Source: Telmatospirillum sp. J64-1 (GTDB lineage: Bacteria; Pseudomonadota; Alphaproteobacteria; Rhodospirillales; Magnetospirillaceae). From it: a stretch of DNA of 64,000 nucleotides. Position 1 is the stretch's first letter. Each line of letters begins with the position of its first letter. The position numbers and the translations under genes are program-made. Positions 59,098 to 64,000 of this stretch are shown piece after piece. Below the pieces are notes generated by a model that did no database searches, was not told where the DNA came from, and was given only the letters and a program-made list of their open reading frames with translations. Where the stretch lies: assembly GCF_006980715.1 (NCBI RefSeq), contig NZ_SBHN01000026.1, positions 16,604 through 80,603 of the forward strand, written 5' to 3'.

Positions 59098-60558
59098 TCA
59101 GTTCGTCTGGCGTCCGTAGACTGCCAGTCGTGCAAGCAGGATCGCTGCGATGGTGGCAGCCACAACATTGTAGCTCATACCGGAGACGAATGCCGAGGCG
59201 TAGCGCGCGGCCTGTCCTTCCGATCCAGCCCCGAGCGCCACACCGAAGAGGATGCCGACCACTGCTACACCGAGCGCCGCCCCAACCTGCTGGAGCGTGG
59301 AGATCACGCCGGACGCCATGCCGGCCTGCCGCGCCTCCACAAAGCCCAGCACGAGGTTGAGCAGCGGCGTCATGATCATCGCCTGCGCGCCGCCAATGAC
59401 GATCAGCGCCGGAATGAGGTGCGCGACCACAAGGTCGGCCCCGGTGATCCAGACCTGTCCGATCAGCACGCCGAACGAGATTGCATAGACCAGCGCACCT
59501 ACGGCAATGGCTGGCGTCCCAAAGCGTGCGACGAGGCGCGGCGCGCTCAAGGAGAGGATCACGAATGCGATGGAGCACGGCACAAAAACGCTGCCGGCTT
59601 CGAACGGGCTGAGGCCGAAGCCCGTCTGCGCCAGAAGCGCGAAACAGAGGAAGAAAGATGAGGCCGTCGAATAGATCAGCAGCACGAGCAATCCGCCTTG
59701 CGCAAAGCGGGGTTGTCGCATCAGCGCCATGTCCACCAGCGGCTGGTGGCCGGCTTTGCGGCGGTGCTCCTGATGGTGGTAGAAGGTGGCCAGCAGGATC
59801 ACGGCTCCGGCGAACGACAAGAAGCTCCAAAGCTGCCAGCCATGGGTCGGAGCCTCTACCAGCGGCACGAGCAGCATTGTCAGTCCGAGGCTGACCAGAG
59901 CCACGCCCGGCCAGTCGAGCGCCGTGCGTTCGGGTGAAAGCGTCTCGGGGATGAACCGCGACATCAGAATGGCGAAAATGCCGATGGGCACGTTGATGAG
60001 AAAGATCGTGCGCCAGCCGAGATCAAGGATATTCGCCTCGACCAGAAACCCGCCGAGGATCTGACCCGCGATAGCGGCAAGGCCGAGTGTCATGCCGAGG
60101 AAGCCGAAGGCACGGCGGCCGTCGTCGCCGGAGAAGTTCACCCGGATCGAGGCATAGACCTGCGGGAAGAGCAGCGCGGCCGCCAGCCCCTGCAACACGC
60201 GGGCGCCGATCAGGATTTCCACGGTTGGCGCGATGCCGCAGAGAAAGGATGCGACGGTAAAGGCCGCCATGCCGAGGATGAACAGCCGCCGCCGCCCGTA
60301 GAGGTCACCGAGCCTCCCTCCGGTCACGAGCAGCACACCGAAGGCCAGTTCGTAACCCGCAACGATGAAGCCGATCTGCGATAGGCTCGCCCCGAGTTCG
60401 GCCTGCATCGAGGGGATGGCGACATTGACCACGAAGAGGTCGAAGATTGTCACAAAACCGGCCAGCAGCAGGATGGAGAGGCCGAGCCAGGGCGGGCGGC
60501 GCGTGGTTTCGGTCGATACGGGAGAAAGCGGTGGGGCGGTGCAGGCGTCGGAATTCAT
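59098..60558 (-). CDS. MFS multidrug efflux transporter, EmrB/QacA (DHA2) type
   Basis: 486 residues with 14 predicted helices. Landmarks: VTIFDLFVVNVAIPSMQAEL (helix 1 with the D-x-x-x-VNVAxP motif), GGRLGDLYGRRRLFILGMAA (motif A), LQGLAAALLFPQVYASIRV (motif B region) and WRTIFLINVPIGIFAILMSR. It exports small toxic compounds using the proton gradient. GAGGACG precedes the ATG. It is divergent from an XRE/MmyB-type regulator, which likely controls it. Confidence 0.92.
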   Translation of the reverse strand: MNSDACTAPPLSPVSTETTRRPPWLGLSILLLAGFVTIFDLFVVNVAIPSMQAELGASLSQIGFIVAGYELAFGVLLVTGGRLGDLYGRRRLFILGMAAFTVASFLCGIAPTVEILIGARVLQGLAAALLFPQVYASIRVNFSGDDGRRAFGFLGMTLGLAAIAGQILGGFLVEANILDLGWRTIFLINVPIGIFAILMSRFIPETLSPERTALDWPGVALVSLGLTMLLVPLVEAPTHGWQLWSFLSFAGAVILLATFYHHQEHRRKAGHQPLVDMALMRQPRFAQGGLLVLLIYSTASSFFLCFALLAQTGFGLSPFEAGSVFVPCSIAFVILSLSAPRLVARFGTPAIAVGALVYAISFGVLIGQVWITGADLVVAHLIPALIVIGGAQAMIMTPLLNLVLGFVEARQAGMASGVISTLQQVGAALGVAVVGILFGVALGAGSEGQAARYASAFVSGMSYNVVAATIAAILLARLAVYGRQTN

Positions 60559-60643
60559 CTGGCGTCCTCTTGTGTTGACGCGCCATCGATTCCACGGCCT
60601 ATATGCTTTTACAATTTAACTGTTTATTCTGTTACTTTTGGTA

Positions 60644-61447
60644 ATGGACTCACTGATGCGCACCCTTGAACGAACCCGTCCCGAGCTTGCGGAGTTCTTG
60701 CGTACGCGCCGCGAGCGGCTTATGCCGGAAGATGTAGGCTTGCCGTCCGCGAAGCGCCGGCGCACGCCGGGGCTGCGGCGCGAGGAAGTCGCGGCCCTCG
60801 CGGGCGTCGGACTGACTTGGTATACATGGCTTGAGCAAGGCCGCGAGATCGGGGTTTCCGCCGACTTCCTCGACAATCTCGCCCGCGTCCTCAAGCTTGA
60901 TGCAGCCGAACGCCGGCATCTGTTCATGCTCGCCCATGAGCGCCCGCCGGCAGAACCCGGCAAGACGTTCTGCATCGTGCCTTCGCTCGCTGCCCGGTTG
61001 GTGGAAGACCTTGCGCCCCACGCCGCCTATATCATCAACCTGCGCTGGGATGTGCTGACCTTCAACCAGTCCGCCGACAGTCTCTTCGGCTTCGGTCAGC
61101 ACGGATCCAGTCGCCGCAACCTCCTTTGGCTCCTGTTCACCGATCCGGGCTTGCGCGACGCGATCATCGACTGGGAAGAACAGGCCCCGGCTATGCTTGC
61201 CAGCTTCCGCCGCGACTTTGCCGCCGCGCGCGCGGATGCAGATGCCAAGAAACTGATCGCGGAGCTGGAAGTGGTTTCTTCCGACTTCAAAAGCTGGTGG
61301 CGCAGTCAGGACGTGCATGCGCCTTGCACCGGCACCCGCCTGATCCGCGTGGAGGGACAGCCCGTGGAGTTCGAGCACACTTCGCTTACCCTGGATGGTG
61401 GGCAGCATCTGCGCCTCGTCGTCTATGCACGCACCCAACCGCATTAA
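60644..61447 (+). CDS. XRE-family regulator with MmyB-like ligand domain
   Basis: 267 residues. The N-terminal HTH (~10-75) reads LAEFLRTRRERLMPEDVGLP, then RRTPGLRREEVAALAGVGLT and WYTWLEQGREIGVS, the classic MmyB-type pattern. The C-terminal MmyB-like domain follows (AAYIINLRWDVLTFNQSADS; LLWLLFTDPGLRDAIIDWEE; DVHAPCTGTRLIRVEGQP). ATG 60644 is taken; TTG 60638 and ATG 60656 are alternatives. Such genes are usually divergent from the efflux or oxidoreductase gene they regulate, as here. The stop overlaps the convergent EamA gene by 4 bases. Confidence 0.9.
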   Translation: MDSLMRTLERTRPELAEFLRTRRERLMPEDVGLPSAKRRRTPGLRREEVAALAGVGLTWYTWLEQGREIGVSADFLDNLARVLKLDAAERRHLFMLAHERPPAEPGKTFCIVPSLAARLVEDLAPHAAYIINLRWDVLTFNQSADSLFGFGQHGSSRRNLLWLLFTDPGLRDAIIDWEEQAPAMLASFRRDFAAARADADAKKLIAELEVVSSDFKSWWRSQDVHAPCTGTRLIRVEGQPVEFEHTSLTLDGGQHLRLVVYARTQPH

Positions 61448-62301
61448 CGCGCTTTCCTCGGCTTGCACTGGCCGAGCCAGATGCTCCCGATAACAAGAAA
61501 AACGCCGACGACTTGAAACCCGGTCAGCGTCTCATCAAGGAACGACCAGCCGAGTAGCACGGCAGTTACGGGGCTGAGAAAGCCCAACGAGGAAACCACC
61601 GCCGAGTCCAGCCGGGCGATACCTCGGAACCAGAGGATGTAGCTCAGTGCCGCGCCGATCAGTCCGAGCCAGACCAGCCCGAGCAAGTTAGGTATGGTCG
61701 GAACTGGAACGGACGGCTTGACAAGCACGGCCGCCAGCACGAGAAGAAGTCCGCCGGCCGTCAGTTGCCAAGCGGTGAAAGTGAGCAGCGACACCGTAGG
61801 CTGCCACCTACGGGTCAAGACGGTGCCGAAGGCCATGGAGACCGCACCGGTAAGGCCCGCTGCAATGCCCACGGGATCGAGCGCCGCTTGCGGCGTCAAC
61901 ACCAATAGTGCGACACCTGTGAGACCGATCATCGCCGCAAGGACCGAGACCGTCCGTATCGTGTTGCCAAGCATGGCAGCGGCGAGAAAAATGACGATAA
62001 GCGGCTGGACCGCGCCCACCGTCGCCGCGACGCCCCCCGGAAGACGGTAGGCCGAAACGAACAGCATGCTCCAGAAGATCGAGAAGTTGAGCGCGCCGAG
62101 AATGAAGATGCGCAGCCACCATATCCCCGCCGGAAGCTGCCGCACGATCAGAAGCAGCAGCAAGCCGGCAGGCAATGCTCGGAACATCGCCACCGTCATC
62201 GGCGAGTAGTCTGACAGAAACTCGGTGGTGACGATGTAGGTGCTGCCCCATACGGCCGGCGCAATCGCCGTTAGCAGCTGATCGGATTTGCTGACTTTCA
62301 T
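61444..62301 (-). CDS. EamA/DMT-family transporter
   Basis: 285 residues with ten helices in two EamA repeats (residues ~5-135 and ~150-280). Landmarks: AIAPAVWGSTYIVTTEFLSD, ALPAGLLLLLIVRQLP and SSLGFLSPVTAVLLGWSFLD. Typically exports amino acids or other metabolites. Its ATG overlaps the stop of the nitroreductase gene (ATGA), so both are in one operon. Confidence 0.9.
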   Translation of the reverse strand: MKVSKSDQLLTAIAPAVWGSTYIVTTEFLSDYSPMTVAMFRALPAGLLLLLIVRQLPAGIWWLRIFILGALNFSIFWSMLFVSAYRLPGGVAATVGAVQPLIVIFLAAAMLGNTIRTVSVLAAMIGLTGVALLVLTPQAALDPVGIAAGLTGAVSMAFGTVLTRRWQPTVSLLTFTAWQLTAGGLLLVLAAVLVKPSVPVPTIPNLLGLVWLGLIGAALSYILWFRGIARLDSAVVSSLGFLSPVTAVLLGWSFLDETLTGFQVVGVFLVIGSIWLGQCKPRKAR

Positions 62302-62915
62302 GCGATCTCCAGAACCTCCGCAAGCGGGCGGCGCGGCTTTTGCGGCCAGTTGCCAGGTGCGGCGCGGCCGACTGCGACGAGCAGCACCGGCACCTCGTTC
62401 GGCTTCAGACCGAACATGCGCGCCACGCCTTCGGCATCGAATCCGACCATGGGACCGGAGGCGAGGCCCATCGCTTCGGCCGCGTGCATCAGCGTCGCTG
62501 CGCCCAAGGTGGCCGAGCGAACGGCCTCATCGCGTGCCATCCGAGGATCAGCATATTGCTGGCGCGCGCCTTCCTGCCAGCCGGCCACCATGGCGGCCGG
62601 CATGAAGCCGGCCTCGACGGAGGGACGCAACCGCTGGGCAAGAACCTCGTGATCGGGGAGCACGCCGCAGATGATGATGGTGACGGCGGCGTCAGTCACC
62701 TTGGGCTGATCTTGGGCAACGCTACGCAGCCGCGCTTTTGCCTCCGGTGTTCGCACCGCGATGAACCGCCAGTTCTGGAAGTTGTAGGCGGTCGGCGCTC
62801 GCGTCGCCAGATGCACAAGTCGTTCGATCTCGACATCCGTCAGGACGTGAGAGGCGTCGAACCGGTTGGCGGATGCACGTTGCTCGATAAGGGAGATAGT
62901 GGGGTTCGTCATCAT
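62298..62915 (-). CDS. Nitroreductase-family FMN oxidoreductase
   Basis: 205 residues. FMN-binding Arg cluster in QRASANRFDASHVLTDVEIE, APTAYNFQNWRFIAVRTPEA and a C-terminal half with MGLASGPMVGFDAEGVARMF and PVLLVAVGRAAPG, all typical of NfsB/YdjA-like nitroreductases. It reduces nitro compounds or quinones with NAD(P)H. Start 62915 has GGAAGAG upstream. First gene of a two-gene operon, divergent from a LysR gene 102 bases away. Confidence 0.9.
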   Translation of the reverse strand: MMTNPTISLIEQRASANRFDASHVLTDVEIERLVHLATRAPTAYNFQNWRFIAVRTPEAKARLRSVAQDQPKVTDAAVTIIICGVLPDHEVLAQRLRPSVEAGFMPAAMVAGWQEGARQQYADPRMARDEAVRSATLGAATLMHAAEAMGLASGPMVGFDAEGVARMFGLKPNEVPVLLVAVGRAAPGNWPQKPRRPLAEVLEIA

Positions 62916-63017
62916 GCTCTTCCGATTTGAAGGGTTTCGGAAGGAGATAAAGAACTTACTCACCGGTGATAATGAGCTATATACGCAAGATATTATTCAC
63001 TGATAGAGAACTATAAG

Positions 63018-63962
63018 ATGGATCGCCTCACGGCCTTGCGGGTGTTCCGCCGCGTAGCGGAGTTGAACAGCTTTGCGGAAGCCGGGCGAAGCCTCGGCCT
63101 TTCCCCGGCCGCGATCAGCAAGAACATCGCCGAGCTGGAAGCACATCTTGGAGTGCGTCTCATCAACCGGACGACGCGGCGCATGGCGTTGACCGAAGAA
63201 GGCAGGCTTTATCTGGAGCATGTCACGCGAGGACTGGACGCACTGGCCGAGGCAGACCAAGCGCTGCTTCCGAACAGAACGGCACCCAGCGGCACGCTCA
63301 AGGTCAGCGCGCCGATGACCGTCACCCTGACGCAGCTCTCGGCTTCTATCCCTCGGTTTCTGTCGCGCTATCCCGCCTTGAAGCTCGACCTTCATCTCGA
63401 CGACAGGCGTGTGGATATTATCCGCGAAGGCTTCGACCTTGCCATTCGCGGCAGCGACAATCTGGAAGATTCGAGCCTGATCGCACGCAAACTGGCGGTC
63501 ATGCCGCATGTACTCTGCGCTGCGCCTTCGTATTTCGAGAAGCATGGCAAGCCCAAAACGCCTGCCGATCTGAAGGCACTCACCAGCGTCCGCTTCAGCC
63601 TCTCGGGTCATGCGGATATATGGACGTTCAACAAGGATGGCCGCACCGAGAAGGTCGCCGTCGAAGCACGATACTCCGTCTCGTCGAGCCTTGCCGTACG
63701 CGACGCGCTACGCGCTGGCTTCGGGGTCAGCCTGATTCCTTCTCCCTATGTCGAGGACGATTTGAAGGAAGGCCGGCTGCAACCCGCGCTGGAGGATTGG
63801 AGCACGGTCGAAACCACGCTCTATGCGGTCTATCCATCGCGGCAGCACCTCGCACCGAAACTGCGTGCCCTGCTGGATTTCCTAGAGCGGATTTCGAGCG
63901 TTTCGAATCGCCAGGGATTCCCAAAGGAGCGAAAATCTGATTCATCATGCTGGCTGGAGTGA
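63018..63962 (+). CDS. LysR-family transcriptional regulator, C-terminal tail altered
   Basis: HTH: MDRLTALRVFRRVAELNSFA, then SLGLSPAAISKNIAELEAHL and INRTTRRMALTEEG. The effector domain has DIIREGFDLAIRGSD, and the native sequence ends with KLRALLDFLE near 63886. The remaining ~25 codons (ISSVSNRQGFPKERKSDSSC…) look like insertion-sequence end DNA read through by chance, so the last few native residues may be lost. It is divergent from the nitroreductase-EamA operon and probably regulates it. Confidence 0.88.
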   Translation: MDRLTALRVFRRVAELNSFAEAGRSLGLSPAAISKNIAELEAHLGVRLINRTTRRMALTEEGRLYLEHVTRGLDALAEADQALLPNRTAPSGTLKVSAPMTVTLTQLSASIPRFLSRYPALKLDLHLDDRRVDIIREGFDLAIRGSDNLEDSSLIARKLAVMPHVLCAAPSYFEKHGKPKTPADLKALTSVRFSLSGHADIWTFNKDGRTEKVAVEARYSVSSSLAVRDALRAGFGVSLIPSPYVEDDLKEGRLQPALEDWSTVETTLYAVYPSRQHLAPKLRALLDFLERISSVSNRQGFPKERKSDSSCWLE

Positions 63963-64000
63963 GGAGGCCAGCATGAATGGGACAGCCTCTATCAATGGAT
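63885..64000. mobile_element. Probable left end of an IS5-type insertion sequence
   Basis: Immediately after a CTA in the LysR gene, the sequence GAGCGGATTTCGAGCGTTTC begins a non-coding stretch, followed by a perfect hairpin CATGCTGGC/GCCAGCATG (63946-63954 and 63967-63975). Its ATG at 63973 opens a new frame (MNGTASING…) that runs off the window. Layout resembles IS5-type ends seen in Acetobacteraceae. No transposase motif is visible within the window, so this is tentative. Confidence 0.4.

Noticed and set aside
1..64000. CRISPR arrays, tRNA or rRNA genes
   Set aside because: No regularly spaced repeats, cloverleaf-like sequences or rRNA segments were recognised on reading through; a covariance-model search would be needed to exclude small RNAs.

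Overview
The window is high-GC, densely packed bacterial DNA that looks alphaproteobacterial. Pointers are the tripartite tricarboxylate transporter set, TAT-exported NrtA, IS5-type IS end and general codon choice. A relative of Roseomonas/Rhodospirillales is my guess, not a demonstrated assignment. No rRNA, tRNA or CRISPR array was seen.

Layout. (1) 0-4.6 kb: a nitrate/nitrite ABC importer (nrtD partial, nrtB, nrtA) with a clean -24/-12 sigma-54 promoter, divergent from a PAS-containing sigma-54 activator. (2) 4.6-6.4 kb: an SDR oxidoreductase and its divergent LysR regulator. (3) 6.4-26.4 kb: a catecholate siderophore locus. It holds two half-size ABC transporters, entC-E-B-A and an EntD-type PPTase, a Cy-Cy-A-PCP synthetase, a stand-alone condensation protein broken by a frameshift, and fepB-D-G-C, with three Fur-box-like sites. 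Remnants of a TonB receptor, a condensation domain and an MFS protein at the right end indicate decay. (4) 26.4-39.3 kb: a four-carbon sugar-acid catabolic cluster (OtnI, OtnC, OtnK, DenD) with the TctCBA transporter, a LacI regulator, and FAH, MaoC and CoA-transferase genes. Three similar palindromes resemble LacI-family operators. (5) 39.4-43.9 kb: a sulfur-handling operon of TusA, DsrE, a four-helix membrane protein, an exported C-terminally anchored protein of unknown family, and a TusA domain fused to a core methionine-synthase (MetE) domain. This is the most novel-looking system here.

(6) 44-52.8 kb: a decayed copy of a quinone-reductase/TetR pair, lactate permease, LysR plus D-amino-acid dehydrogenase, pieces of an RND pump and a histidine kinase, the intact quinone-reductase/TetR pair, and a beta-lactamase-fold serine hydrolase. 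(7) 52.8-59.1 kb: TerC-RodA and ExoD-hemolysin/CBS pairs and OxyR, bracketed by a diverged 108-bp repeat and by RND/MipA remnants. (8) 59.1-64 kb: MFS efflux with an XRE/MmyB-type regulator, an EamA exporter, a nitroreductase, and a LysR gene whose last codons run into what looks like the end of an insertion sequence.

Functionally, the erythronate block is a complete uptake-to-triose-phosphate route. The siderophore locus has all the 2,3-dihydroxybenzoate enzymes, but its receptor and amide-forming enzyme are broken as read here. The sulfur operon suggests a protein-bound sulfur carrier physically coupled to a thiol methyltransferase.
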